DNA from: Bombyx mori
Lineage: Eukaryota; Arthropoda; Insecta; Lepidoptera; Bombycidae
NCBI RefSeq assembly: GCF_030269925.1
Contig: NC_085133.1
Coordinates: forward strand, 2,748,001-2,812,000
DNA: 64,000 nt
Direction: 5' to 3'
Translations under genes and position numbers: made by a program
The notes under the pieces: generated by a model
What the model saw: the letters and a program-made list of their open reading frames with translations, nothing else
What the model was told of the DNA's origin: nothing
Databases searched by the model: none
Shown here: positions 22,850 through 34,564 of the stretch, one piece after another
How positions within the stretch are numbered: the first letter of the stretch is position 1
Layout of the letters: each line of letters starts with the position of its first letter

Positions 22850-23018
22850 TAACTTTCGTTGTGGCTTGAAGGGCGGGGCAGCCGTTGTAACTATACTGAG
22901 ACTAGAACTTATATCTCAAGGTGGTTGGCGCATTTACGTTCTAGATGTCTATGCGCTCCAGTAACCACTTAACACCTAATGGGCTGTGAGCTCGTCCACC
23001 CATCTAAGCAACAAACAA
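22850..23018 (+). mobile_element. Family A short retroelement, 5'-truncated
   Basis: It starts in mid-unit (TTCGTTGTGGCTTGAAGGGC) and is complete to the tail. Confidence 0.8.
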
Positions 23019-23109
23019 ACAAATTTTTTTTTTGGCTATAATTTAATTTCGCTTAAGAGTTGCTTTCGTTATGTTCACTCACTTTCACGACACGCGAAAA
23101 AACCGAAAA

Positions 23110-23192
23110 GAATATTAACTAATTAATTTACGAATTAAATTAATCAACTAAATTAATCTAATTAATTTTACTAATTAAATTAATTAACTCCA
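23110..23192. promoter_or_regulatory. Cluster of TTAATT/AATTAA homeodomain-type sites
   Basis: About 80 bases are built almost entirely from TTAATT and AATTAA words separated by a few bases (for example TAATTAATTTACGAATTAAA). TAAT cores are typical homeodomain sites. It may equally be a decayed A/T repeat. Confidence 0.25.
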
Positions 23193-23579
23193 TAAAATTG
23201 TTAGTGAATTCAAAGAAAAAACAAAAAGATTTTGTTGAAATACATCTAAGTTGATTTTTTAACAAATCATATCCGACTTTTTGCCACCAGAGAATATCCT
23301 TCGGGATCGGTTGTTTTAGAAAATAAAAGTCCCCGGGTTAAGTGTTAGACGCGTGTGCGTCTGCGTGCTTGTGTGCGTGCGCTTAGCCCGGCCGGGTCAA
23401 CGAACTCCGCGACTCGCATATATTTATTTATGTGTACACGTGCTCGGCGCAGGACCCGTTTTAATTCCGTATTATTCCTCTTTTCTTTTGAAGTCGACTT
23501 AAAATCGTCGAAGTTGGAATGCCGGGTCTATTAGTTTTATGTGGGCATCCAGACTTTGTGCATAGATTACAGTATTTTT

Positions 23580-23690
23580 AATGGTAGGCAGCGATTTGGC
23601 TCTGCCCCTGGTAGTGCTGACGTCCGTGGGCGACGGTAACCACTCACCACCAGGTGGGCCGTACACTCGTCTGCCTACAAGGGCAATAAA
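23580..23690 (+). mobile_element. Family B LINE 3' end, truncated
   Basis: Plus-sense terminus from AGGCAGCGATTTGGCTCTGC to CTACAAGGGCAATAAAAA. Well conserved. Confidence 0.8.
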
Positions 23691-23747
23691 AAAGGTCGAA
23701 GTCTGAGTTGTGAAGAAACTTCAACTAGCAGTGAATTTGCAGTAGTT

Positions 23748-23960
23748 AGGTAGGACGTCTTGTGAGTCCGCACGGGTAGGTATCACCGCCCTACCTATTT
23801 CAGTTGTGAAGCAGTAATGCGTTTCGGTTTGAAGGATGGGGCAGCCGTTGTACTATTAAAGCAGAGACGTTACAACTCACGTCCCTGGGTGGGTGGTGGC
23901 ATTTACGTTCTAGATGTCTATGGGCTCCGGTTACCTCATCCACAAATCTAAGCATTAAAA
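23748..23960 (+). mobile_element. Family A short retroelement, diverged
   Basis: Most of the unit is present, but the 3' part has a deletion (GGGCTCCGGTTACCTCATCC). Confidence 0.8.
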
Positions 23961-24360
23961 ATCTACATAACCATGGTTGTGCTAAGCGAATAATAAAAGC
24001 CTAAAGAGGCAAATTCGATATTTTAAGGGGACACAACCAGGTATATCACTCGATTTTTTATTTGGTTAAATGCGATCGATCGAATAGCTATAGAGACGAA
24101 CCCTAGATTTGACAATGACTTAGCTGGGTCATAGATAAATAATAATAATATGTGGTATAATTGACGCGACCGCCCAAATAAGGAGTGTAATGTTTTCAGA
24201 AGTAGGTATATGAGTTTATTAAAAACCAACATAACTCCTGAATGCTTCGACAGATTTGGATGAATTGTCGTTCAAATAGACAGTACTAGATCGGTCGTTG
24301 AGGCGAAGCTTGGGATAAGCCAACGCCCAGCAGTGAACGTCTTTGGGCCGAAAAATAGTA

Positions 24361-24475
24361 TAGTGTAAATTTTGGCGAAATCTGTGATTATATTATAGAA
24401 ATATAATAATGTTTGACAATAGAAACATAGTGATCTTTAAACATACAATTTCAATTTATTATAGTCGAATTTGGA
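24361..24475 (+). mobile_element. Helitron-like element, family H1, 3' fragment
   Basis: It contains TTGGCGAAATCTGTGATTAT and ends near ATTATAGTCGAATTTGGACT. The terminal palindrome carries a mutation and CTAG is lost. Confidence 0.5.
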
Positions 24476-24491
24476 CTGTAATTTTTAAAGA

Positions 24492-24749
24492 CTAGACGAT
24501 AACCGAGCTTTGCTCGGTTTTTTTTGATAACGCCATCTTGTTGTGTCTTTAAAGCGGTTAGTTGCCCTCAATTAAGAAAAATAGTATTATTATTCGCCAA
24601 CAGATGTCGGGAAGAGTTGATTATTGAAAACACGAATATAACAACATTTTCTGAAAATAAATCGTAGCTAGATCGATTTATCGCCCCCGAAATCCCCTGT
24701 ACCTATACTAAATTTTATGAAAATCGTTGGAGCCGTTTCCGAGATTCAG

Positions 24750-24752
<3 letters not shown>
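24492..24752 (-). mobile_element. Helitron-like element, family H5, with 3' hairpin
   Basis: On the plus strand it begins CTAGACGATAACCGAGC. The palindrome AACCGAGCTTTGCTCGGTT lies about 8 bases inside CTAG, the expected place for a Helitron 3' hairpin. The 5' side ends in a long TA repeat. Confidence 0.6.

Positions 24753-24807
<55 letters not shown>
24752..24807. repeat. (TA)n microsatellite
   Basis: Uninterrupted TA dinucleotide run of 56 bases at the 5' side of the H5 element. Confidence 0.95.
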
Positions 24808-24811
<4 letters not shown>

Positions 24812-25504
24812 ATAGGAATTGAAATGAAATGAAAAGTCATTTACAATTTAGAAATTTAAACATACTGTGACTGTCAACACTGAGGTTTGAGATTGACATT
24901 TGACAGACTTTTGGCGGGAACATATCTTCTTTTTTCCCTTCCTCTAAGTCACGGAAATCTAAAGTTTTAGATTTGTATAAATAGAAGCAAGACTTATAAA
25001 TTAGTTCGCCAAAAAAGTTTCACTTCTGACATGTGTACTTTGTACGCACGCACTTTTTTTTTGTTTTCAAACCTACAAACTCTTCGGTAGACCTGATGAT
25101 AAGTCGCAGTCGGAGACCGTACGCATCACGACGCTATTTCTGGCGAAGTACTGCCTTTACAACAATAAAATCAAGGCGTTTTATTGATACAATGAAAAGC
25201 TTCGAATGAGTACAAGAATAAAATAAATTAATTGATGAGTGAGTTTATTTGATACAAATTTAGTACTTTGTAATAAATTCTAAGCCAGAACAAACATCTA
25301 CAACTTATGTTCAGTCTACCTTATTGTATATTACAAGTCATGGCTATACTTTTATCGGAAAATTTTTTTTTTTTTTTTTAAATAATATGTGCGTATTGTG
25401 TTGATTTTGTTTTTTTTTCGTAACTTGAATTTCTAAATTTCTCTACTCTGTTCCCTTTCTTCCTATATGTGATTTTGATTTTGGAAACATATTTGGTTAT
25501 TGTT

Positions 25505-25675
25505 TTAGCTGAGCTTAGCCCGCTGAGTTTGTTTCGCCGGTTCTTCTCAGGACTGTGGCTTTTTTTGGAACCGGTGGTAGAGTTAACATTGTTATTTATA
25601 TTTTGACATCCAATAATTGTGTTATGCTGACATCTAAGTTGAAATAAATGATTTTGAATTTGAATTTTAATTTGG
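25505..25675 (+). mobile_element. Probable LINE 3' end, separate family
   Basis: CCGCTGAGTTTGTTTCGCCG, GGTTCTTCTCAGGACTGTGG and the final GATTTTGAATTTGAATTTTA look like a lepidopteran LINE terminus with its short tail repeat. One copy only. Confidence 0.45.
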
Positions 25676-25930
25676 AGCAGTTTTTTTAAAATATTATAAT
25701 ATTTTTGTATTGTACTGTTTGTTTCCCAAATAAATATGTAAATAAATAAAAACCATTGTTTGTTACTTTGTTAAGCGCTTCGCCACTAAGATATTAGATG
25801 AAGTATTTGCTTCGACTTTCGTGAACCGTATGAACAATTAAAAATAATATTACGGATTTTATCTCAAGTTTATTAATGTCATTGTATTATTTGCGACTTT
25901 TAGAATATACTTTACGGTTTTCACTGACGT

Positions 25931-25970
25931 GTCAACGAATAAGGTCTTAATGGTGACCTTATTCGTTGAC
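25931..25970. repeat. Perfect 15-bp inverted repeat
   Basis: GTCAACGAATAAGGT (25931-25945) and its exact complement (25956-25970) with a 10-base spacer CTTAATGGTG. Confidence 0.9.
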
Positions 25971-26006
25971 ATTTGACCCTTTAAAATTAGTTTTGATTAT
26001 AATATT

Positions 26007-26428
26007 AGGCATATTAATAGGTGAAGCAAAAATTGGATACAAAGTTTTTACGAAAATTGCGCGGACGGAGGAGTATGAAATTTCCTACACTTATAGAGAA
26101 CAATAGAAAAGGAGTATAGAATGCCAATTTTTTTTTTAAATTATGCATAAAAATATATTAAATCAATAAATAAAAAACCACACACGCTACCATGTATTTG
26201 ACATAATACATAAAAATATACTCTTTGATATTGTTTAAAGTCTGTGGTCAAATTGAGAATAGATTAATACTGTTTGACTTTAATATTATTTATCTATAAT
26301 GTAGTTTTGGCGAAATCTATTATTATATTATAAAATTATTATAGTCTTTGATAACAGAACCATAATAATGTTTAGACTTATTATTTCAATTAATTATAAT
26401 CGAATTTCGACTACTGCGTGACCTCTAG
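26007..26428 (+). mobile_element. Helitron-like element, family H1
   Basis: Plus-sense copy with a worn 5' end (ATTAATAGGTGAAGC). The 3' end is intact (TCGAATTTCGACTACTGCGT, then GACCTCTAG). Body shared with 6411-6829. Confidence 0.65.
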
Positions 26429-26785
26429 TAATATTAGATGAGTATTTTTTTATTAAGTCAACGTTATCAACACTCGCTTATCTCTACGTAAAAACAACTG
26501 CTCGTTTTTTTTTATTATTCCAAATACTACGTTTCTCCAAATATATGTTATGGTCGCAATGAAAAAATATTAGATACTTGTTAATGTAGGTCAAAGACAG
26601 AGTCGTAGGTCAAGTACTCGTTTTAAGATATTTATAGATGGGCAACAAAGTTTCGAGTGACTATATATTTTTTATTAATTAGAATTAATTTACTCAATTA
26701 TCTCCGTCCGATTGTTGATTATCAAGGACTCGAATTGAATGATATTTTTAAAGAACGTAGCGAGCAACATATTTTTCCAAAACAA

Positions 26786-27012
26786 CGCTTGAAAGGCAAA
26801 CGTGACTAAGCGACAATGCGTGAACTTTACAGTAGACTAATTTAAAGTTTAAATACCTGAAAAAAAATCTGTTTTAACGAATCTAGCTGTAGGATTGAAA
26901 TGATTTTAATAGACCTAGAAATATAAATTTTTTTGCGCATCGAATATGGTTATTGCCTATCATTTATGTACAAAGCAGTTATTGTCGCTTAGTCACGTTT
27001 GCCTTTCAAGCG
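26786..27012. mobile_element. 227-bp element with perfect 32-bp terminal inverted repeats
   Basis: The left arm 26786-26817 (CGCTTGAAAGGCAAACGTGA, then CTAAGCGACAAT) is matched exactly by the right arm 26981-27012. The 163-base interior is A+T rich and non-coding, as in a MITE. A 15-base direct repeat CATATTTTTCCAAAA lies just outside each arm (26768-26782 and 27021-27035). I do not recognise the superfamily. Confidence 0.7.
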
Positions 27013-27239
27013 TCGAAAAGCATATTTTTCCAAAAGCATACTTGAAAATTTTTGGGAGTATTTCGATAATTTGTGCAAGTGATAATTTAATGAATGTACA
27101 CTATATAAAGTTATAGAACAGTTACCGGTTTTTATGATGATATTTTCATGAAATTCCTTTGTTTATTTATTGATGAAGTCAACGAGGCAGATTTTTTTCT
27201 CGTCTTTACAAACAAACAAAAAAAGGATAAATTTTTTCA

Positions 27240-27505
27240 CTACTTATTCACTATCAGTCTAAGGGACTATACCAGCTACGCGCTGACGGGTAGGTGAGCT
27301 CACGGGCTCAACCTGAGAGAATTTTCTAACACTAGCCCTATCAAGAGCAGTGCTTCGCAGAATCTACCACTGGATTGGAAACGCGACCCACTGAGACGAT
27401 CCGGCGAGAAGCTCAGTGGGCTGTGTCTATAGGTAAATTTATTCGTCGAGCCCTTCGTTGCAAGCGACGGGTTCGGCGAGGACGGTGATCGAGGGACTAC
27501 TACCA
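27240..27505 (-). mobile_element. Bm1-type SINE, truncated
   Basis: Minus-sense copy lacking the A-tail end. It runs from the GGGACTATACCAGCTACGCG region to GTTCGGCGAGGACGGTGATC. Confidence 0.8.
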
Positions 27506-28214
27506 AACTTCTAATGGTCACGGACGACGAAGAACACTTACCGCCATTTAAGTTGTTTTAATTACGTCTATGACACGCTAAGCCCGAAAAAAATTACTAA
27601 ATTCTCCTTAAGGTTCATGTTTATTGCTTAAAGACTGACGTGATAACCCTAAGCGAGATAGACAGAAGGAAATGCAAAATTATTATTTTTTAAGTGTTGT
27701 TTTGTTCGCAATGAAATATAATTAAGGAAAAGATCGCGTGCGGATTAGATTGCTTGATTTTACTAAATTACATCTTAAACAAAATGAATGTTTAAATAGT
27801 AATAATAAAAATTACATATTAACTTTAATCTTTAATCTATACATAATAAGGAAATCTACTGTATCATTCATTATCTAAGAAGCCTACCTTCCAAATCTAA
27901 ATAACGTGAATTGTACAATATAATCGTGAGCCTCAATTTTATGTATGTGTATCATTAATCACTGACTCGTGAAAACCTTTGAACATATTTTATCGATTTA
28001 TTTCTAGGGTTACCAACAAGTGAGTTTCTTGTATCGAGTAAAAAAATGAGAATTCGCCTTAACATACACTTAAGACGCCAATTGTTAAGACACCAAATAT
28101 AGATAATCCTTATAGGCTATCTATGGTTTAAGGACGCATGCAGAACTATGTATCTCAACATACAGTTCTTCTTTAAGATACGACTCATAGATGATATCTT
28201 AGATTTTGATTTTT

Positions 28215-28332
28215 TCTTTTTTTATAGCCCTTGTAGGCAGACGAGCATACGGCCCACCTAATGGTGAGTGGTTACCGTCGCCCATGGACTTCAGCAATGC
28301 CAGGGGCAGAGCCAAGTCGCTGCCTAGAAATC
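28215..28332 (-). mobile_element. Family B LINE 3' end, truncated
   Basis: CCTTGTAGGCAGACGAGCAT to GGGCAGAGCCAAGTCGCTGC. Only the untranslated terminus remains. Confidence 0.78.
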
Positions 28333-29137
28333 CTCGTAATCCTCTTGAACTAATTACTCTTCAATTCTTTTTATTAGTGAATATTTGCAAATTGCTCTTT
28401 TAACAATCATAAATAAGGTCTTAACTTGTATGAAGAATTTATAAAAACTTTCACGTGACAACCATGACCGAATTGGTAATTATACGCCAAAAATAGTAAA
28501 CGTGAGCTCCAATAAGATTGTAACATCGGTAGTCATTATCTTGGGTCAATCAATACCGCCGACTTGAGGCATGAGGTCGATGTCTCAATCGCCTCAAAAA
28601 CCCGCAAAGTATTTTCAACAATGCCAATGAGACGTTCGGATCTTTCGTGTGACGTTTACGCAGCAATGGACACGTTTTTTTTTCTGTGCGCGATGCCAGC
28701 ATTGAATAACGCATCAATAAAAAAAATAAAAAAAATATATATTCAATAAAGCAATCTACATCCGCACGCGCGCGTGTGTGCGTTATACCTGACCTATTAC
28801 AACGCTGTGTGCGTTAGTCTTTTTTTTTTTTACAACAACACACAAAGCACGAGATATTTTTGCAATTTGATAAGGAGATAAAACGGGGTCAGTGACCGTG
28901 ACGTCGACGTAAGCAGGCGGACGGTCGCGGTACAGAGTACTTCTGGAAATGTTTAGTCAAAGAAGCGGCTCAGATTACACTGTGGTGTCTCGTGGCGAGG
29001 AAGTCGGTTCAATTCAGCTATATAAATAATTGAATGATATGGAGGTGATCCAATTTAGTAGACTATAAGCCAGACGATTATTATTTTTTGGGTAGACGAG
29101 CTCTCGCCCCTTCTGGTATTAAGCGAACCGGACCGCG

Positions 29138-29398
29138 GGAGCTCTACCTTCCGGTCATCGTTCTCGTCGAACCCGTCATTTGCGACGAAGGGCTCGACGA
29201 GTAAATTAACCCACTGAGTTTCTCGCCGGATCTTCTTAGTGGGTCGCGTTTCCGATGCGTTGGTAGATTCTGAGAAGCAAGGCTCTTGCTAGGGTTCGTG
29301 TTAGCAGCATCGTCAGGTTTGAGCCCCGTGAGCTCACCTACTAGCCTGGCGACGCTGACATGGTCTCTCTAGACCATCAGCTTAGGTAGGCAAACAAA
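29138..29398 (+). mobile_element. Bm1-type SINE copy
   Basis: Plus-sense, includes part of the long 5' region (CATCGTTCTCGTCGAACCCG) and ends AGCTTAGGTAGGCAAAC. Confidence 0.82.
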
Positions 29399-29404
29399 AC
29401 TTTT

Positions 29405-29565
29405 TTTTTATTGTCCTTGTAGGCAGACGAGCATACGACCCACCTGATGGTAAGTGGTTACCGTCGCCCATGGACTTCAGCAATTCCAGGGGCAGAGCCA
29501 AGCCGCTGCCTACCGCTTAATACTCTCCACAAGCCTCGTTTGAAGAAGGACATGTCATAACACGG
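29405..29565 (-). mobile_element. Family B LINE 3' end with start of coding part
   Basis: Immediately follows the Bm1 tail in opposite sense. It includes the terminus and GTTTGAAGAAGGACATGTCA, the reverse of codons near the ORF end in the 64-kb copy. Confidence 0.78.
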
Positions 29566-29927
29566 ACAAGAGAGCGAGAATACTTGGATGGATATAGTTA
29601 CGAGTATCTATCGGATTATTGTCATAGCTTGTGCATTAAAAATTGTTAGAAAATTCTAAAAATGTCTCAAACTAAACTTTAATGTACATCGTCAATGAGA
29701 ACTCGATGCGAACTTGTTTACTTAGCCTAACTTAGTGCCCGGAGAAAGTGACTTAAACTTACCTCAAGTAAAAGTTACTTAGGCATGTACCTAGCTAGAT
29801 ACTTTACTATTTTTGACTTTCACTTTTGGTAGAGAATTTTCGTGGCTTATTAATAGTGAGTGATGCGACTCAAATATCACGTCAGAATGTCTGTTTTAAC
29901 ACCATCAATTATCCGTATCAATCTATT

Positions 29928-30062
29928 TCTTTCCTACCCATTCGCTGGTACGCTAGGGGACTATTGCAGCTACGCCCGGACGGGTATCTGAGCTGATAGG
30001 CTCAACCTGAGTAAATTTGCTAACATTGAGAAGATTGGGCGAGAAACTCCGTGGGCTTGTAC
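29928..30062 (-). mobile_element. Bm1-type SINE with central deletion
   Basis: CTTTCCTACCCATTCGCTGG to GCTAACATTGAGAAGATTGG. The middle (AGCAAGAGCAGTGC through GATCGG) is missing. Confidence 0.65.
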
Positions 30063-30444
30063 CTAACCTAGTCCAGGTTATACGTCAAATCCTTGGACCG
30101 GAATTGCTTGGAGAGTCTAAAAGCGTCGACAAGACATGCTTTGGACGATGGCGGTTTTGCGTTAGACCTATCTATCTATGTAACAGAATCTTTGAATGTT
30201 ATTTCCAATGAATTCAAATCGTCCTATCGACATGGAATTTCGGACACACATTAAGGACTGATAACTATATGATAACTTTAATACTTGCGCCGTAACTTCT
30301 GAGCATGGCCACCAGGATTTATTTCCAGATTGTGTACAACATTCATTATTTGTAAATACGTACCAATGACATGTTTATGAACTACTTTACCGCTTAAGGA
30401 ATAAGATCTTATTTTGGAAGGGAAAACTGCGAAATTAATGCACA

Positions 30445-30610
30445 ATAATTGTGGTAGGGTTTATGCAAGTCCAGACAGATATCCGGCTACAACGATCTTG
30501 CCTACTTCTGGCGCGTGGTAGCTAAAGCAGCCAACGCATCTATGCTTGATAGGTAATGTTGCCTACGTGGTAATGTTATTAGCTACGGTAACCATTTAAC
30601 TTTAAATCGT
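30445..30610 (+). mobile_element. Relic of a family A retroelement
   Basis: Strongly diverged, but the order of motifs remains (GTGGTAGGGTTTATGCAAGT, TTGCCTACTTCTGGCG, ATTAGCTACGGTAACCATTT). Confidence 0.45.
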
Positions 30611-30896
30611 AGGATGATTTGTATACGCCGACTATCCAATAAAGCGCTATAAAAATCGCCCCAGAAAGCCCCTAGATACCAAATGACCGACAAATAGTCC
30701 CACTTTTACTTTAAAACCATTTTCATAAACAAAGCACCGTGAGAGAGAAATCTCAATTTTCACTCATTAACTGAAAAAAGGGGCTCACGTCTTTAACCCC
30801 TGACTTTAAAACGTTTGCGACTCAAGCAACGAGGATACGTTCCTTTCTTAATTATTTTGAGTACCGCATGCGCAAGGATGGCGGACTGATGGCACG

Positions 30897-31030
30897 TAAC
30901 TATATTTGAGATCTTAGAACTTATATCTCAAGGTGGGTGGCGCATTTACGTCGTAGATATCTATGGGCTCCAGTAACCATTTAACACCAGGTGGGCTGTG
31001 AGCTCGTCCACCCATTTAGACAATAAAAAA
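30897..31030 (+). mobile_element. Family A short retroelement, 5'-truncated
   Basis: From AACTATATTTGAGATCTTAG to the A-tail. The 3' half is close to the usual sequence. Confidence 0.82.
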
Positions 31031-31465
31031 AAACCGTAAGCCATCTAATATTTGAGAACCATCAAATCGAGGATGTGGGCATTATATAAAAACCATGAGG
31101 ACTTCACACGCAGATAACTTTTGTCAAGGATGTTAAACAAACAAAAATCGAAAGCTTTCATTATTAGATATCTTGTAGTCCAATCGTTCTGGGAACACTG
31201 GAGGACATTTGAATGCAGCTTCAGAAGCTAAGATATACGTGCTGCTGTGGAGCTTGCGATAGGAGTGGATCTCAACGCATATGATGCACGGGATATTTGT
31301 TTTGGCAAACGGTCACATATGCCGCTGGGCTTACAAAATGTAATACGATCAATTTGAACCAATGCTTAAAAAAAGTTTCAGAACAAGACCTATCAAGGTA
31401 ATCTTTTCTTATTTGAGTAAGTACATAGGTTCTAGTAGGTGATGCTTAAGTACATAGGTTCTTTT

Positions 31466-31803
31466 TTATAGCTTAGACGGGTGACGAGCTCACGGCCCAC
31501 CTGGTCTTAAATGGTTACCGGAGCCCATAGACATCTACAACGTAAACGTCGCTACCCACCTTGAGATATGAGTTCTAAGGTCTCATTGTAATTACAACGG
31601 CTGCTCTACTCTTCAAACCGAAACGCAAGTGGTTAACGGAGCCCATAGACATCTAAAACGTAAAATGAGTTGTAAGGTCTTAGTTTTAACAGTACAACGG
31701 CTGCCCCACCCTTCAAACCGAAACACATTACTGCTTCACGGCTGAAATAGGTGGAATGGTAGTACCTACTCGTACGGACTCACTAGATGTCCTACCATCA
31801 GTA
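31466..31803 (-). mobile_element. Family A retroelement with internal duplication
   Basis: The block AAGTGGTTAACGGAGCCCAT to the TTCAAACCGAAACGCA region appears twice in a row, so either one copy inserted into another or a segment was duplicated. Confidence 0.75.
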
Positions 31804-32099
31804 AGAAAATGGCCATGCCTTTTGGATTCGCTAGCGAGATACTAACCACGGCACGTATCCTTCATTTTAACTTTATTGTGGATTTTGGTTACAAATCGCT
31901 GATGTTCTTGTCCAAGATTGGACAGGAACATCTTGATTAACGAAGCCAATTCACTTGAACTCCAATTGACTTCAGCCATGCCACAGTATCAAGCCTCTTT
32001 CGAAGCAAGTATTGGGTTCTTTCGTAGCGCGGTTCACGTACAGGTGAAATTTTGGTATACCTTGGACAATGATTAATAAAATTTCTTTACTTTTTTCCC

Positions 32100-32260
32100 A
32101 TTACGTTGCTCATTTGGTGTTAAATGGTTAGCCACCGTCCCCCTTGCATCATGAGGACGTAGATTCGACAGTGCACCGTGTGCCACTCTTTAAGCCGAAG
32201 TTCATGGCTTCATGATAGGAACAGGCAGGATGGTGTTACCTATCTAAGTGAGTTTAAAAT
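32100..32260 (-). mobile_element. Relic of a family A retroelement
   Basis: Worn copy: TCATTTGGTGTTAAATGGTT, TTTAAGCCGAAGTTCATGGC, GGCAGGATGGTGTTACCTAT. Confidence 0.45.
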
Positions 32261-32284
32261 ACGCCGATTGCCGGTAACATGTTC

Positions 32285-32495
32285 TTAGTGGAGGTAGGGC
32301 GTCTTGTGAGTGGTACCGCGGTAGGTAGGTACACGGGTAGGTACCACCATCCTCCCTATTTCTGCCACGAAGCAGTAATGCGATTCGGTATGATGGATGC
32401 AGCAACCGTTGCACGGCAAAAACTGTAGACCTTAGAACTCATGTCTCAAGATGGGTGGCGGTATTTACGTTAACCACTTACAACCAAGTGGGACA
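32285..32495 (+). mobile_element. Family A retroelement, diverged
   Basis: Recognisable 5' block with a small duplication (GGTAGGTAGGTACACGGGTA), then TCTGCCACGAAGCAGTAATG. The 3' part is deleted. Confidence 0.65.
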
Positions 32496-32589
32496 TGAGT
32501 AAGAGTTTAAAGTGTTTTTGTTTGTTCCTGAGTCGTTTATACAAGTGCGTTAAAACTTTGCCTAATCGTTACTGACTTCCTTGCCAGTT

Positions 32590-32660
32590 CCTAATACGCA
32601 GCAGAGCATACGGCCCACCTGATGGTGAGTGATTACTGTCGCTCATGGTCAGCAACGCTA
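32590..32660 (-). mobile_element. Family B LINE 3' end, short remnant
   Basis: GCATACGGCCCACCTGATGG to CGCTCATGGTCAGCAACGC only. Confidence 0.6.
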
Positions 32661-32744
32661 CAACAAACAAGTTTGAAGAAAGTAACAAGCCACGTGGCTG
32701 TAACGTTCTTTGGAAACGCCCTATGGAAGAACTTTGCTCGGTTT

Positions 32745-32932
32745 GCCCACTGATTTTCTCGCCGGATCTTCTCAGTGGGTCGCGTTTCCGAACCGGTGGT
32801 AGATTTTGTGAAACACTGCTCTTGCTAGGGCTAATGTTAGCAACGCCTCCGGTTTGAGCCCAGAGAGCTCACTTACACGCTAGGGCAACGCTGATATAGC
32901 CTCTCAAGGCTATCAGCGCAGGCAGGAAAAAT
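32745..32932 (+). mobile_element. Bm1-type SINE copy
   Basis: Plus-sense, from GCCCACTGATTTTCTCGCCG to CAGGCAGGAAAAATAAAG with few changes. Confidence 0.82.
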
Positions 32933-32977
32933 AAAGCTCCGGTTTTCTTTGGCGCGCTAGTGGGAATATATATATAT

Positions 32978-33222
32978 ATCTTATTGCTTAGATGGGTGGA
33001 CGAGCTCATAGCCCACCTAGAGTTAAGTAGTCACTGGAGTCCATAGACATCTACAACGTAAATGCGCCACCCACCTTGAGATATCAGTTCTAAGGTCTCA
33101 AGTATAATTACAACGGCTACCCCACCCTTCAAACCGAAACGCATTACTGCTTCACGACAAAAATAGGCAGGGTGGTGGTACCTACCCGCGCGGACACACA
33201 AGAGGGCCTGCCACCAGTAAGA
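32978..33222 (-). mobile_element. Family A short retroelement copy
   Basis: Complete unit in minus sense. A short TA repeat (33 kb side, 32969-32978) precedes the tail. Confidence 0.85.
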
Positions 33223-33681
33223 GAGTATACCATAGGGTATCTACAGTTGTCCTAGAGCTTCGGATGATGTTAACCACTAACCAGCAGGCGAGTTTAGTCG
33301 CTTACATACTAAACTGATGGGTTTATTGTTCCTTCGAAGAACAAAATCATGGTAATTAACCATCCTTACGTCGTACTAAAGGACACGTTTTATTCAAAAA
33401 TAACCTTATTTTGTAAGCGAGCGCCGTCAGGGTTATCTGTTAAATCTGGTACATACAAACATTCGACTTTAGGTTTTTATGTTTATAAAAAGAACGCCCT
33501 TGTAACATTGTTTGTTTCTATTATTAAAATTATAATAATATATACGATTTTTTTTATCCGAAACCCTAGATCCAACATGGAACGCAACAACCCTATTTCT
33601 GCCGCAATACTTATAGTACAATTTGACTCTATGCTATTTTTCTTTTAAATCAAACTCAACTGTTATACGCTTTTTATTAAA

Positions 33682-34087
33682 CTAGTGGTCCCGCAGTAGT
33701 CGAAATTCGACTATAATTAATTGGAATTGTAAGTTTGTACACATACTATAATCAGAAATTTCGCCAAGGCTACACTATATATAGAAAAATATTAATAAAG
33801 ACAAACAATATTTAATCTATTCTCAATTTGATCACTGACGTCAAGAGCAAAAGTTTGACAATAAATAATAGTATGCATGCGTGTGTGCGTCAAATACATG
33901 GTACGTAGTGTGTGTAATGTTTTCTTTATCGATTTTATGTATCTTTTATGCATTATTTAAAAAAAAAATAGCATTGTGCACTTCTTCTCTATATTCTCTA
34001 TAACTGTGGAAAATTTCACACCCCTCCGTCCGCGTAATTTTCGTAAAAAGGGATACGAAGTTTTTGCTTCACGTATTAATATATAGA
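33682..34087 (-). mobile_element. Helitron-like element, family H1, full length
   Basis: CTAG at 33682 followed by TGGTCCCGCAGTAGTCGAAA (reversed 3' end with palindrome), ending ACGTATTAATATATAGA at the high side. Flanked by A at the low side and T at the high side on the plus strand, as expected. Confidence 0.75.
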
Positions 34088-34361
34088 TAACGTATTTCGG
34101 CCAGTGATGTCAAAAATATCGACAACAAAAATTTACTCTACCGATTCAAATATTAACACTGACGTCACACACTACTCGACAAGCATCAAATTTGACCAAC
34201 GTGTGTCACTTTATAGACGTCAATAGGCACATATGCTGATACATTGTCTTCCGCTTTATATTTCTCGTAATTCACTTATATGTGATTTAAAAATAATAAT
34301 AATAGTGTAGTGCAACTTCAACTCCACGGTCGAAAAAAGAGGAGGTACTAGTTTTTTTATT

Positions 34362-34564
34362 TTATTGCTTAGATGGGTGGACGAGCTCACAGCCCATTTG
34401 CTGTTAAGTGGTTAATGGAACCCACAGACGTAATGCCGTCACTAACCTTGAGATATGAGTTCTAAGGTGTCAGTAACAACAGTTGTTCCATCCTTCAAAC
34501 CGACAGAAATAGGCAGGGTGGTGGTACCTACCCGTTCGGACTCACAAGAGGTCCTACCACCAGT
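34362..34564 (-). mobile_element. Family A retroelement with deletions
   Basis: Both termini are present, but about 40 bases in the middle (around CGAAACGCATTACTGCTTC) are lost. Confidence 0.8.
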
